Assembly (NCBI RefSeq): GCF_001889605.1
Contig: NZ_CP018171.1
Span: 1,364,001-1,428,000 of the forward strand
Direction: 5' to 3'
Source: Aquibium oceanicum
Lineage (GTDB): Bacteria > Pseudomonadota > Alphaproteobacteria > Rhizobiales > Rhizobiaceae
DNA length: 64,000 bases
Positions 1 to 7,903 of this stretch are shown piece after piece (position 1 is the stretch's first letter; each line of letters opens with the position of its first letter). Position numbers and translations under genes: made by a program. Below the pieces are notes generated by a model. That model was not told the DNA's origin, made no database searches, and was given only the letters and a program-made list of their open reading frames with translations.

Positions 1-350
1 GGACATGGCGCGGCCTTGTCCTGGACCGTGGTGCGGATCGGCTTGCCGCGGATGACGCCGTGTAGGCCCACGTCGGCCATTAGCCGCTCGACTGTGCAGC
101 GCGCAACGCCGAAGCCTTCGCGCAGCATCTGACGCCAGACCTTGCGCGCACCATACACCTCGAAGTTCTCGGTGAAGACGCGCTCGATCTCGGGCTTGAG
201 CTCCAGGTCCCGCTTCGCCCGCGCCGACAGCTTCTCGGGATTGGCGCGCTTGGCGACATGGTGGTGGTAGGTCGACGGGGCGATCGGCAGCACCTTGCAG
301 ATCGGCTCGACCCCATACGCCTCGCGGTGATCGTCGATGAACGCGATCAT
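1..350 (-). CDS. IS3-family transposase orfB, 3' part missing
   Basis: This is the N-terminal ~116 residues of the catalytic (DDE integrase-type) subunit of an IS3 transposase; the catalytic core lies beyond the window edge. The visible part has the typical OrfB start ([10 protein letters not shown]), the segment YHHHVAKRA and the ARKVWRQM block of the HTH_21 region. Its ATG overlaps the stop of orfA in an ATGA arrangement. In this family OrfAB is normally made by -1 ribosomal frameshifting near this overlap. I did not pin down the slippery site. Confidence 0.85.
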   Translation of the reverse strand, partial: MIAFIDDHREAYGVEPICKVLPIAPSTYHHHVAKRANPEKLSARAKRDLELKPEIERVFTENFEVYGARKVWRQMLREGFGVARCTVERLMADVGLHGVIRGKPIRTTVQDKAAPC

Positions 351-673
351 CGTTTGAATGGGCGGTCGAGCTCCGCCTGGGCAAAATACGCCGACGCCTT
401 GCGCAGGATCTCGTTGGCCTGCCGAAGTTCTCGGTTCTCCCGTTCCAGGGCCTTCAGCTTGGCCGCCATGTCCGCCGGCACACCGGCCCGCTTGCCGGCA
501 TCCACCTCGGCCTTCTTCACCCACTCGTTCAGCGTCTGGCCCGTGCAGCCGATCTTGCCCGAGATCGACATGATCGCCGCCCAGCGGGAGGGGTGTTCAT
601 GCTCGTGATCCAGCACCAGCCGCACGGCTCGCTGGCGTACTTCCGGGGAAAACTTGTTCGTCGTCTTGCTCAT
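347..673 (-). CDS. IS3-family transposase orfA
   Basis: This 108-residue protein is the DNA-binding subunit of the IS3 transposase. It has the HTH_Tnp_1 fold: an N-terminal [12 protein letters not shown] helix, then a recognition region around [13 protein letters not shown]. It ends with a leucine-zipper-like coiled coil ([20 protein letters not shown]) used for multimerisation in this family. The length is normal. A good ribosome binding site (GAAGGTGGAG) precedes the ATG. It is complete and in frame, so the element may be active if orfB is intact outside the window. Confidence 0.93.
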   Translation of the reverse strand: MSKTTNKFSPEVRQRAVRLVLDHEHEHPSRWAAIMSISGKIGCTGQTLNEWVKKAEVDAGKRAGVPADMAAKLKALERENRELRQANEILRKASAYFAQAELDRPFKR

Positions 674-726
674 GATGGCTCCACCTTCTCAGGAGTTGGA
701 GCCTCCGGCAAACCCGGGGCGGTTCA

Positions 727-2000
727 GTACCGACGTCTGTAACGCAAGGAAGAAGTGGCATCGCGGGCAACGCATCGCACAAGCCATCGCCATCCTTGTC
801 ACCACCGATAGTCAGCTTGTCGCCGGGCAAATAGACGGTTCCCAGGAGCTTCTCGGCGTGCCGACTTTCGATCTTGAACTCGCGGACTTTGCCCGAAATG
901 GGCTGAACATACATGAGGACGCCCGCCATGGGGCCGTCCTCAGGGGCAACAAGAGAGATCGTTGAATCGTTCTTGAGTTCAAGCTTCGCGTCTTTCCCTC
1001 TGAAGACGAAGCTGACGTTGTGCCCTAGCAGCTTAGCCATTTTGTCGAGCTTCAGAGCACCGTCCTTGATGACGTATATACCCGGCGCAAGCCTAACCTC
1101 TGAATTTTCAGTGATCTCCAGGCCATCGCAATAGGTGCCGGGTGACAGTGTTCGGATCTCTTTTTCGATCTTCAGCTTGGTGAACTTGCACCCCGAGCTG
1201 GCCGCCTGATCCATCACGGGAGCACGAAGCGCCAGAGGGTCACGAATTATGGGACAGTCGGTAACCGGTAGGGGTGAGAAGTTGATGCTCCTACCGCGAA
1301 AGCCGCCGACGGAACACGAGAATTGAGCCACGATCCGGGAAACGTCCTTCGCGGCAAGACCGCTCGGATGTTTCGAATTGGTGTATGTCGAACATCCTTG
1401 AGCCCTTATCTCTGACTTACCACTGATTTTGAACACCTCTTTGCCGCTCTTGGCTTGCACAATGATGCACAGCATCGCTTGGCCGTGAGCACGAGCCACT
1501 GCGCGAACGGTGATCTGGGGACTTCCGGTGAAATAGCCAAGGAAGAAGTAGCCATAGTGATCTTGAGTAAGGGATAATTCGATTCTGCGCTTTGCTTCAT
1601 CGATCACTACTTCGGTCTGGAATGTCGCGCCGGCGAAGCGATCCACAAGATTCGCTGATACGACGGATTCCGCAACCTGCTTTGCTGTGGTGGTATTCCA
1701 GCCCTTCATGCCCGCTTCCGTAGCGACGGCCATCACTGCTGCGTCCGCTGTATTCTGCAATTGGTTTTCTTGGTTCTCAAAAACATAGAGGTCGATGGCG
1801 CCGCCAACGACACCGAGAAGCATAGGTGCAATCAAGGCAGCCGTAACTGCGAAATTGCCCAGCCGATCGGCAACGAAGGCTGAAAAGGACTGTCCAAGGC
1901 GGACAATTGCGGATGGCCGTTTCATACGAGCGAAGTTAGCCGAGTTTACTAAATTCCTTGTTAAGCGCGGACTGAACCGTAGCAATTGATGATCGCGCAT
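727..2000 (-). pseudogene. TadG-like pilus-assembly protein, 3' end removed by IS3
   Basis: The protein resembles TadE/TadG-like proteins of Flp/Tad pilus systems. Near residues 50-70 there is one membrane segment ([19 protein letters not shown]) followed by the typical [13 protein letters not shown] region, and then a long extracytoplasmic part with several cysteines. The frame runs into the IS3 element at 726; the last native residues are about TDVGT, and the following ~43 codons to a stop at 597 are read from IS sequence. The start may be the ATG at 2000 or the ATG at 1925 (MKRPSAIV); neither has a strong ribosome binding site. No other tad genes are nearby. Probably non-functional or altered at its C-terminus. 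Confidence 0.75.
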
Positions 2001-2309
2001 ACGGAGTTGACGGCAGCAATGTCACAAGACGTAGGAGCCAACTTCCCTCGATGTCGGCTACAGAGACTCACCAGTTCTGTCGCGACGCACGAATGAAGGC
2101 CGCGTCAGTGTTGAAATGACACGGTTACCCGAATGTCCGCTTTCCAGAGGCCCCTCTCAGAACCGGTCGGGCAGACATCCACCCCCAAGCAGACTTCCAC
2201 GAGGCGTTGATGCGTCCGATACTGACCCCAAAGCCAAATGCCGATGGACCCTTTCAGTGTCGCGCCTTATGTATTCTGGGCGTTTTGGTAGAACGATAAG
2301 AGAGCAGCA
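2001..2309. other. intergenic, no feature recognised
   Basis: This stretch separates the disrupted pilus gene from the M29 aminopeptidase. A small open frame at 2116-2313 has no ribosome binding site or coding character. I see no convincing promoter or hairpin. It presumably holds the divergent control regions. Confidence 0.4.
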
Positions 2310-3566
2310 ATGACATCCCACCCCCGCGCAATCTCCGCCTCGATCGACCCGATCAAGCTCGACCGGCTCGCCGAGGTGGCGGTCAAGGTCGGCCTACAAC
2401 TCCAGCCGGGGCAGGACCTCGTCATGACCGCCCCTGTGGCATCGCTGCCACTGGTGCGCCGCATAGCCGAGCACGCCTACAAGGCCGGCGCCGGGCTGGT
2501 GACGCCCTTCCTCTCCGACGAGGAGGTGACGCTCGCGCGCTTCCGACACGCCGCGGAGGAGAGTTTCGACCGTGCCGCCGGCTGGCTCTACGAGGGCATG
2601 GGCAAGGCCTTCGCCGGTAATGCCGCGCGGCTGGCGATCGCGGGCGACAACCCAATGCTGCTGTCGGGACAGGATCCGGCCAAGGTCTCGCGCGCCAACA
2701 AGGCGAACTCGATGGCCTACCAGCCGGCGCTGGAGAAGATCGCAGGGTTTGATATCAATTGGAATATCGTGTCCTACCCGAACCCTTCCTGGGCGAAGGT
2801 CGTCTTTACCGGCGACGAAGAGGATTTGGCGGTGGCCAAGCTGGCCGAGGCGATCTTCGCCGCCTCGCGCGTCGACAACGACGATCCGGTTTCCGCGTGG
2901 GCAGCACACAACGCGGCGCTGCGAACCCGCACCGAATGGCTGAACGGCAAGAATTTCTCCGCGCTGCGCTTCACCGGTCCGGGCACGGACCTGACCGTGG
3001 GCCTCGCCGATGGGCACGAATGGCACGGCGGCGCCTCGACGGCGAAGAACGGCATCACCTGCAATCCCAACATCCCGACCGAAGAGGTCTTCACCACCCC
3101 GCATGCGCGGCGCGTGGACGGTCGCGTGGTCAGCACCAAGCCGCTCTCCTACCAAGGCACGCTGATCGACGGCATCGAAGTGCGCTTCGAGGAAGGCCGC
3201 ATCGTGGAGGCGAAGGCGGCGCGCGGGCAGGACGTGCTGGACAAGGTGCTCGACACCGACGAGGGCGCACGGCGACTGGGCGAGGTGGCGCTGGTGCCGC
3301 ATTCCTCGCCGATCTCGCAGAGCGGGCTCCTGTTCTACAATACCCTGTTCGACGAGAACGCGGCGAGTCACATCGCGCTCGGCCAGTGCTACTCGAAGTG
3401 CTTCCGCGACGGCGCCACCATGACGCCCGACCAGATCGCGACCGCCGGCGGCAACAAAAGCTTCATCCACATCGACTGGATGATCGGTTCGGGCGAGATC
3501 GATGTCGACGGAATCGCCGCCGACGGGTCGAGCGAGCCGGTGATGCGTAAGGGTGAGTGGGCGTAG
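2310..3566 (+). CDS. M29-family metallo-aminopeptidase
   Basis: A cytoplasmic aminopeptidase of family M29 (aminopeptidase T/AmpS/PepS type), which removes N-terminal residues using a two-metal centre. The 418-residue length is normal. The C-terminal half carries the family's metal-site blocks: IPTEEVFTTP (Glu), FDENAASHIALG (His) and FIHIDWMIGS (His, Asp). GAGAG-type Shine-Dalgarno bases lie just before the ATG. A second copy, cut after about 150 codons, lies inverted at 33.2-33.6 kb; over the shared 447 bases the two differ at 32 positions (about 93% identity, counted by eye). Near codons 147-156 this copy uses A/T-ending codons unlike the rest of the gene, exactly where the other copy breaks. 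Confidence 0.93.
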   Translation: MTSHPRAISASIDPIKLDRLAEVAVKVGLQLQPGQDLVMTAPVASLPLVRRIAEHAYKAGAGLVTPFLSDEEVTLARFRHAAEESFDRAAGWLYEGMGKAFAGNAARLAIAGDNPMLLSGQDPAKVSRANKANSMAYQPALEKIAGFDINWNIVSYPNPSWAKVVFTGDEEDLAVAKLAEAIFAASRVDNDDPVSAWAAHNAALRTRTEWLNGKNFSALRFTGPGTDLTVGLADGHEWHGGASTAKNGITCNPNIPTEEVFTTPHARRVDGRVVSTKPLSYQGTLIDGIEVRFEEGRIVEAKAARGQDVLDKVLDTDEGARRLGEVALVPHSSPISQSGLLFYNTLFDENAASHIALGQCYSKCFRDGATMTPDQIATAGGNKSFIHIDWMIGSGEIDVDGIAADGSSEPVMRKGEWA

Positions 3567-3882
3567 CGAAGGGACCGGGCGAAAGCGTTGCCCGCAGGAA
3601 CCTAATAACCTCCCAGTTCGATACCCGGGCGGAACACGTCACGGCCTAAACCGATAGATTCGTGCTGTGCCACAAGATCAGGTGGACACATACTAGGTCC
3701 GTCTCCCCGATCACGTTTGGTTACAATCTGTAATGCGGGTGTTGCCCGCTGTGGCTCAGTGTTGCTCGGTGTGGCTCGAATACGTGAAAACCGTAATATT
3801 CTCAATATCTTAGCGCCTTGACGGCTGGTCGCAGGCGTACAATCTGCATCTCGTTCAACCTCATCACATGAAAGGAAACGAG
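3567..3882. other. intergenic, left junction of accessory region
   Basis: No convincing gene. GC content drops here and a run of near-repeats occurs (TGTTGCCCGCTGTGGCTC followed by TGTTGCTCGGTGTGGCTC, about 3738-3778). Together with the change in gene character, this suggests the left border of foreign DNA lies nearby. No integrase or tRNA gene was found. Confidence 0.4.
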
Positions 3883-4095
3883 ATGAACACGAAGCACGAA
3901 CCCGATCTAACTGAAGAGCAACTGACGCAGATTCTCGATAACCTCAGTCAGGAAGATAAAGACATCTTGCAGTGTTTCGCGCAGTTGACGCTCGGCGAAT
4001 TCAAGCTGTTGCACGACGCATCCCACAGCATCCCGGATTTCAGACAGAGAGTGAGATCCTTCTTTAATGATGATCTAACTAGGAAGGAGGTCTGA
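3883..4095 (+). CDS. small acidic hypothetical protein
   Basis: A 70-residue acidic protein of unrecognised family. The start at 3883 was chosen because AAAGGAAACGAG sits just upstream; an in-frame ATG at 3868 would place the ribosome binding site inside the gene. The sequence is helical in character (LTEEQLTQILDNLSQEDKDI, then FAQLTLGEFKLLHD). It is followed one base later by the DUF3102-like gene with a strong AGGAAGGAGG site inside its own end, so the two are probably co-transcribed. Confidence 0.6.
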   Translation: MNTKHEPDLTEEQLTQILDNLSQEDKDILQCFAQLTLGEFKLLHDASHSIPDFRQRVRSFFNDDLTRKEV

Positions 4096-4096
4096 T

Positions 4097-4819
4097 ATGA
4101 ACACCGGAACAAAGAGCGCAGCCGACCTCGCATCCGAGGCGCCCAAGATACTCAAGATGCTGGAAGGTATCCGGATCGACAAGGTCAAGGTCGGCGAGGA
4201 ACTGATCAGTATCAAGGAGAGCCTCAAGCGTGGGGAATTCGATCTGTGGTGCGAAAACCACCTAAAGACCCCAAAGCGAACTCTCTCCGATTACATGTGG
4301 ATGGCGAAGGCCAAGAAGAGGCTCGCTGAGAAAAATGTGGATTTCACACTTTTCCGAGGCACCTCACTCGTGAAGATCGCCAACTGTTCGACCAGCGCAC
4401 TGAACCAAATTGTCGCGAAGGCGCAGGGCAAGACAGACCTGTTCGATGCTGAGCTTGTCGCGCGGATCGTCAACAACCGGAAGTCTTCGAAACCCTCGCG
4501 CCCTGCAAAACCCACGACCCGGTCTGCGACGGCGAAGTCTGACACGATATCAGCCAAGGTCGAAAACACCCCGGAACCGAACACCGAGGAACCGAATGAC
4601 GCCGACCCCTATGTGCCACAGGAAGGTGAGATCAAGCCCGAGACCGAGGAATCGAACCCGCACCTGATCCGGCTGCTTGTGCTTCTCGACACTCTCGATC
4701 CGGATGACCGCGCCGAAGCCCGTCAATGCCTCCGCGATCTGAACTTGCCGGTCCCGTATGACGAGCCGCGAGCACCTCCAATGCTCACCTATCAATCCCA
4801 GCCCACAAGCGCCCACTAA
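4097..4819 (+). CDS. DUF3102-like hypothetical protein
   Basis: A 240-residue cytoplasmic protein. The first ~120 residues resemble the DUF3102 type found on phages and plasmids (IGEELISIKESLKRGEF-like block at 30-50, then WCENHLKTPKRTLSDYMWMAKA). In those proteins this part is thought to bind DNA, but the function is not established. Residues 130-200 are a low-complexity Lys/Pro/Thr/Glu linker, and a short helical tail follows (LVLLDTLDPDDRAEARQCLR). The start is firm: AGGAAGGAGG lies 6 bases upstream. The last codons (PTSAH, stop) are repeated at the end of the next gene. Confidence 0.7.
   Translation: MNTGTKSAADLASEAPKILKMLEGIRIDKVKVGEELISIKESLKRGEFDLWCENHLKTPKRTLSDYMWMAKAKKRLAEKNVDFTLFRGTSLVKIANCSTSALNQIVAKAQGKTDLFDAELVARIVNNRKSSKPSRPAKPTTRSATAKSDTISAKVENTPEPNTEEPNDADPYVPQEGEIKPETEESNPHLIRLLVLLDTLDPDDRAEARQCLRDLNLPVPYDEPRAPPMLTYQSQPTSAH
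4801..4817 (+). repeat. short direct repeat at gene ends, copy 1
   Basis: GCCCACAAGCGCCCACT at the end of the DUF3102-like gene recurs at 4997-5013 with one difference, in the same reading frame and again directly at a stop codon. It encodes PTSAH in both genes. Confidence 0.7.
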
Positions 4820-4835
4820 CCGACAGGAGGCCAAT

Positions 4836-5015
4836 ATGCTCGGCAGAATAATATCGTTCCCTACGGATTTCGCAATCAGCATCCTAACTGACCTTAGACA
4901 GTATATCGAAAGCGAGGCTGATCTCTCAACTGAAGAGGTTTTAGCTACCATTCAAGTGACCATCGACTTGCTCAACGAACAGAAAGAAAAGTACGCGCCC
5001 ACAAGCGCCCATTGA
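4836..5015 (+). CDS. small hypothetical protein ending in PTSAH
   Basis: A 59-residue protein of unrecognised family. The start at 4836 follows a clear ACAGGAGG site; an upstream in-frame ATG at 4758 lies inside the previous gene and has no site. It has a hydrophobic N-terminus (MLGRIISFPTDFAISILTDL) followed by an acidic amphipathic helix. It shares the C-terminal PTSAH and 15-16 bases of DNA with the gene before it, so one end may have been copied onto the other by recombination. Confidence 0.6.
   Translation: MLGRIISFPTDFAISILTDLRQYIESEADLSTEEVLATIQVTIDLLNEQKEKYAPTSAH
4997..5013 (+). repeat. short direct repeat at gene ends, copy 2
   Basis: Second copy (GCCCACAAGCGCCCATT) of the repeat found at 4801-4817. 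It again supplies the last five codons of the gene, PTSAH, before a stop. Confidence 0.7.
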
Positions 5016-5130
5016 CTCGCGCTCCTGCCCCTCGTCCGCCTTCTACACCGTGCGTGCGCCTCGCTTGACACACCGCAATGCAGACGCGTAACGTCGCTCG
5101 ATCACACGCAAAGGACGAGGGGTACGCGGC

Positions 5131-5316
5131 ATGTTCGACAGGATCGAAGATCGAATCCCTTTCGACCCGCAACCCTTCAAGATCCCCGCTAAGCTCGATC
5201 ATCCGGTCCCGTCGTGGGCGTGGTCGATACACGAGTGCCGGGCCGCCAGCGACGCAAGATGCGAGCAATCGACTCCACGTCCCAGCCAAACCCTTTCAGC
5301 CATCCGCACCCGCTGA
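5131..5316 (+). CDS. possible small hypothetical protein
   Basis: A 61-residue open frame with an acidic, proline-rich first half (MFDRIEDRIPFDPQPFKIPA) and a less convincing second half. A weak GAGGGG motif lies 9 bases upstream of the ATG. It would converge with and overlap the end of the minus-strand gene at 5296 by 21 bases. The family is not recognised, and it could be a chance frame. Confidence 0.3.
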   Translation: MFDRIEDRIPFDPQPFKIPAKLDHPVPSWAWSIHECRAASDARCEQSTPRPSQTLSAIRTR

Positions 5317-6111
5317 ACCCCGCACCCTCCACAACGAGTCCGCCTGATACCGCTGATCCAACGGTATATTGGCACGCGCGATCTCGACCACGCTCTCAAA
5401 CGTCTCCCGCACACGGTCAGGCCCGTACTCCACAGCTTCCCGATACTCATTGCAAAACGAGACCGGCAGCGAGTACTCGACCCCTTCGAAAGTGTTCTCC
5501 CCATACCCGCGCTCGACAACCTCATGACGTAGCCACAGAGGCCGACCTGGCTCCCACTGATTCCGGCGCCACGATTTCAGAATCCCGCCCATGATCTTGC
5601 GGACCTCGCCGACCGTCCACTCGTCATCCCCGCCATGCCCCGAACCCACGTTATGCAACCCATTCTTCGGTCTCTTCATAGCGCGCTTGATTAGGACCGA
5701 ACCCGTCGACCCGCTTACGCGCTTGTTGATAAGCATCTCCTCGATCAGCATGCGGCCGAACCCGTGATCCATGCCGCCGGTTGGCATCAACTCCAACACA
5801 TTGTCCACATAGAGCCACCGCCCATCATCCCGAAGTTCATACAGCAGCGGCACGCACCACATCTCGTTCGGCCCGCCCTCGACCACCCTCCCGCCCATTA
5901 GGAGCGTCAGGTACGCCATTCTGATATCGCGCAACCCGCTTACGAAGATATCGACGTCCGAAGCCTTGTATCCGATGGCTCGCGATCTGCGACCGGTACC
6001 GTTGGCGAGGTAATCCAACACCCAAATCGGGCGCTTCCAGCCTGACATCAACACATAGTCAGTCGGCGTCTGATCCCGCTGCAGGACCGCATCCCATACC
6101 TGCATTGTCAT
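5296..6111 (-). CDS. hypothetical protein, last gene of coupled operon
   Basis: A 271-residue protein of unrecognised family, without signal peptide or membrane segment. It is rich in Trp, Arg and Gly, with blocks such as MSGWKRPIWVLDYLANGTG and RPLWLRHEVVERGYGENTF. Its ATG overlaps the stop of the gene before it (ATGA), so it is translationally coupled. It is the final member of a five-gene minus-strand operon starting at 7043. The neighbours give no function. The coupling and lack of obvious enzymatic motifs suggest a structural or accessory protein of the mobile element. Confidence 0.65.
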   Translation of the reverse strand: MTMQVWDAVLQRDQTPTDYVLMSGWKRPIWVLDYLANGTGRRSRAIGYKASDVDIFVSGLRDIRMAYLTLLMGGRVVEGGPNEMWCVPLLYELRDDGRWLYVDNVLELMPTGGMDHGFGRMLIEEMLINKRVSGSTGSVLIKRAMKRPKNGLHNVGSGHGGDDEWTVGEVRKIMGGILKSWRRNQWEPGRPLWLRHEVVERGYGENTFEGVEYSLPVSFCNEYREAVEYGPDRVRETFESVVEIARANIPLDQRYQADSLWRVRGSAGADG

Positions 6112-6425
6112 TGCCGCACCTCTGATCCTTCACCGACCGAAACCCGCTCGATCACCAACTCCCCATCGCCGTCCTCACCGCGAGTCCGATCACGCTTCGA
6201 GACCCGAAACACCTCCGGCCGGCGATCACTTTCAAATGAGACCGTCAGCAAGTTGCCCTCGATATTGATCCCGATTGTCGGACCATCCTCGACCGGGAAA
6301 TGTGCCAGCACCTGAGCGAATGCGCTGACCATGCTAAGGAACAGCGGCCCGACCGAGTCGCGATACTTCGATGCGAGGTTGGCGACACGCGCGGCCTCAT
6401 TCGCCAACTGCTGCATGTCATTCAT
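6108..6425 (-). CDS. hypothetical protein in coupled operon
   Basis: A 105-residue protein. The start at 6425 (MNDMQQLANEAARVANLA) overlaps the end of the upstream gene by 8 bases. The longer upstream extension of this frame is arginine-rich and looks like a shadow of that gene. The N-terminus is helical, the middle is beta-like (IGINIEGNLLTVSFESD) and the tail is charged. The stop overlaps the next start as ATGA. Family and function are not recognised. Confidence 0.6.
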   Translation of the reverse strand: MNDMQQLANEAARVANLASKYRDSVGPLFLSMVSAFAQVLAHFPVEDGPTIGINIEGNLLTVSFESDRRPEVFRVSKRDRTRGEDGDGELVIERVSVGEGSEVRQ

Positions 6426-6603
6426 GATCCGGCACCTGCATCGTTTCATCCTTGACGAGCCGCGCACGTTCGCTCTGAACCGCGGCGTCGCGTTCACGCT
6501 GCATCCGCGCCCATTCGCTATCGAGCCGCCGACCCTGCCCGCGATCTGCCCTCTCTGTGGCAACGGTCCCAAACACGCCCAGCGCTTCATCGAAATCGGT
6601 CAT
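6418..6603 (-). CDS. small charged hypothetical protein in coupled operon
   Basis: A 61-residue protein, probably one long helix (residues 20-55 are rich in Arg, Glu, Asp and Ala: SEWARMQRERDAAVQSERAR). Its ATG overlaps the stop of the preceding gene as ATGA, and its own end overlaps the next start by 8 bases. This tight packing is the main evidence that it is real. No family recognised. Confidence 0.6.
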   Translation of the reverse strand: MTDFDEALGVFGTVATERADRGQGRRLDSEWARMQRERDAAVQSERARLVKDETMQVPDHE

Positions 6604-6932
6604 CGCTTCCCGCCCTTCTTAAACTGTTCGAGTTCTTCACGGCGTTTTGCGGCTAGATGTTCCTCGCGAGTTGGGGTGTCGTAGGGCGGCTGAAGTGTTA
6701 GGATGACTTGCGGACCCTCGCCCGGCCAGGTTTTAAGCACGCCCTCCGCGCAGCATCGCAGAACCGCCGCCCGCACGGCCTTGATCCCGTCTGCACGCCC
6801 TCGAAACGGATACAGGTTCGCGAGGCGACCAATGAACTTGAACCGGTCGATTTCGCGATTGTGCCACGTAGACGCTTGAGCGGTCGCGATCGCCACGGCC
6901 CGCTCTTCGAGTTCCTGTTCGGTCTCAGACAT
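6600..6932 (-). CDS. hypothetical protein in coupled operon
   Basis: A 110-residue protein of unrecognised family. It starts with an acidic helix (MSETEQELEERAVAIATAQA). The middle (IKAVRAAVLRCCAEGVLKTW) could be a small winged-helix-like fold, and the C-terminal helix is strongly charged (REEHLAAKRREELEQFKKG). It lies 12 bases after the stop of the small membrane peptide at 6945-7043 and overlaps the following gene as ATGA. Confidence 0.6.
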   Translation of the reverse strand: MSETEQELEERAVAIATAQASTWHNREIDRFKFIGRLANLYPFRGRADGIKAVRAAVLRCCAEGVLKTWPGEGPQVILTLQPPYDTPTREEHLAAKRREELEQFKKGGKR

Positions 6933-6944
6933 CGCTGCACCAGA

Positions 6945-7043
6945 TCAGATCGCCAAAAACATAAAGACGGCCGCGATGAGCATCCATATCACCTCTCGGT
7001 TGGTCATCGGCTCCCGCATGCTACGAATGAACAATTGTTTCAT
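6945..7043 (-). CDS. 32-residue single-pass membrane peptide
   Basis: A 32-residue open frame (starts MKQLFIRSMREPM, ends with WMLIAAVFMFLAI). The basic, Arg-containing N-terminus followed by a hydrophobic stretch reaching the C-terminus is the form of a type II or tail-anchored single-pass membrane peptide. AAGGGA lies 8 bases before the ATG. The gene ends 12 bases upstream of the next start and heads the coupled operon. Lysis-associated or toxin-like peptides have this form, but nothing here shows that role. Confidence 0.5.
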   Translation of the reverse strand: MKQLFIRSMREPMTNREVIWMLIAAVFMFLAI

Positions 7044-7141
7044 TGGAGTGATCCCTTAATTTCGAAACATGGAAACGCACAAACCAACTAAACCGACGCA
7101 ACCCGAACAATTGAACGCTGGCACCTCACGAACGCGACTGG

Positions 7142-7903
7142 TCAGTAATTCTTGCTGGCTTGGTTGTGCAGCCAGTCGAGGCCGTCACGATCAACGCGGA
7201 CAAGGCTGGTGTTCGGGCGTTCCTTATCCGGTGCGTTGAAGAGAACCCTGTTCTCGAAGAGTATTTGGACGAGCATGTCGAGGCGGTCAGCCAGATGAGG
7301 TCCAGTCAGTTCGCCCCACTCGATGCGCTGCCGAAGGCCGTCACGCACCGCACGCAGCGGAACCGGCTCGTAGATCCCTCTGAGCAGGTTGAAAGCCTCT
7401 ATGGCCTCGTGTTTCGAGAGTGACGGTGCGTTTTTGTTGATCTTCGTCGCCTTCACAGGAGCTATTTCAGGCGCAACGCGTTTTGCGGACTCGACCGGCG
7501 CACCGACCTCCACGATGCGGTTAATATTGCCGAACTCGGGGTTCAGCGGGTCAGGGCCAACGCGAAGTTCCCAGCGGGCATCCACGTGCATGTTCGCTAA
7601 GATGATCGGCACGAGTTTCCGGGCGTCGAGATGAGGCAGGGTTGCGCGCCCTGACCGAAACGCATCGAGCGTCGCAACCGACACGCCTGTCTTCTGCGCG
7701 AGCACGGCGTCAGGGTCACTCCACGCTTTGAGGACCTTGCGAACCTTTTCCAGCGTGGCTTCCTGATTTCGAGCGATACGGTCAAGCTCGTTGAATTCCT
7801 CGTCCACGACGCGTTCCACAGGTCGTTCAACCTTCGGCTTGCGATGCGCCTCAGATGTGTTGATGAACCCGCTCAGCATGCTGCCAATCTTGTCGATCAT
7901 CAT
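7142..7903 (-). CDS. XRE-like hypothetical protein, long
   Basis: A 253-residue protein. Residues 45-110 contain a helix-turn-helix-like block (LAQKTGVSVATLDAFRSGRA followed by LDARKLVPIIL). This resembles the small protein encoded just upstream (7900-8145) and the N-terminus of the protein at 23504. The C-terminal ~90 residues (from about 165) form a separate helical region with NLLRGIYEPVPLRAVRDGLR and DRLDMLVQILFENRV, perhaps a winged helix. Its ATG overlaps the stop of the upstream gene (ATGA), so the two are coupled. Function unknown; a regulator or replication accessory protein of the element is the likely guess. Confidence 0.6.
   Translation of the reverse strand: MMIDKIGSMLSGFINTSEAHRKPKVERPVERVVDEEFNELDRIARNQEATLEKVRKVLKAWSDPDAVLAQKTGVSVATLDAFRSGRATLPHLDARKLVPIILANMHVDARWELRVGPDPLNPEFGNINRIVEVGAPVESAKRVAPEIAPVKATKINKNAPSLSKHEAIEAFNLLRGIYEPVPLRAVRDGLRQRIEWGELTGPHLADRLDMLVQILFENRVLFNAPDKERPNTSLVRVDRDGLDWLHNQASKNY

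Larger units (their letters stand above)
1..726 (-). mobile_element. IS3-family insertion sequence, partial
   Basis: The element holds an orfA/orfB transposase pair on the minus strand and is cut by the left edge of the window. The outer terminus is placed at 726, where the minus strand begins TGAACCGCCCCGGG, a TG-starting end as expected for IS3-family elements. At that point the reading frame of the neighbouring pilus gene stops making sense. The other terminus and the target duplication lie outside the window, so the exact group is not assigned. Confidence 0.85.

Noticed and set aside
2394-3470. A 358-codon minus-strand frame across the M29 gene
   Set aside because: It is the antisense shadow of a clear M29 gene in GC-rich DNA. 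Its residues are His/Arg/Gly-rich and it has no ribosome binding site.
3615-3650. GTTCGATACCC, resembling the T-arm of a tRNA, as a possible attachment-site tRNA end
   Set aside because: The stem does not pair properly and no acceptor or anticodon arm is present upstream.
3602-3805. A 67-codon minus-strand frame next to the left junction, considered as an integrase end
   Set aside because: No tyrosine- or serine-recombinase motif could be seen, and the frame has no start signal.
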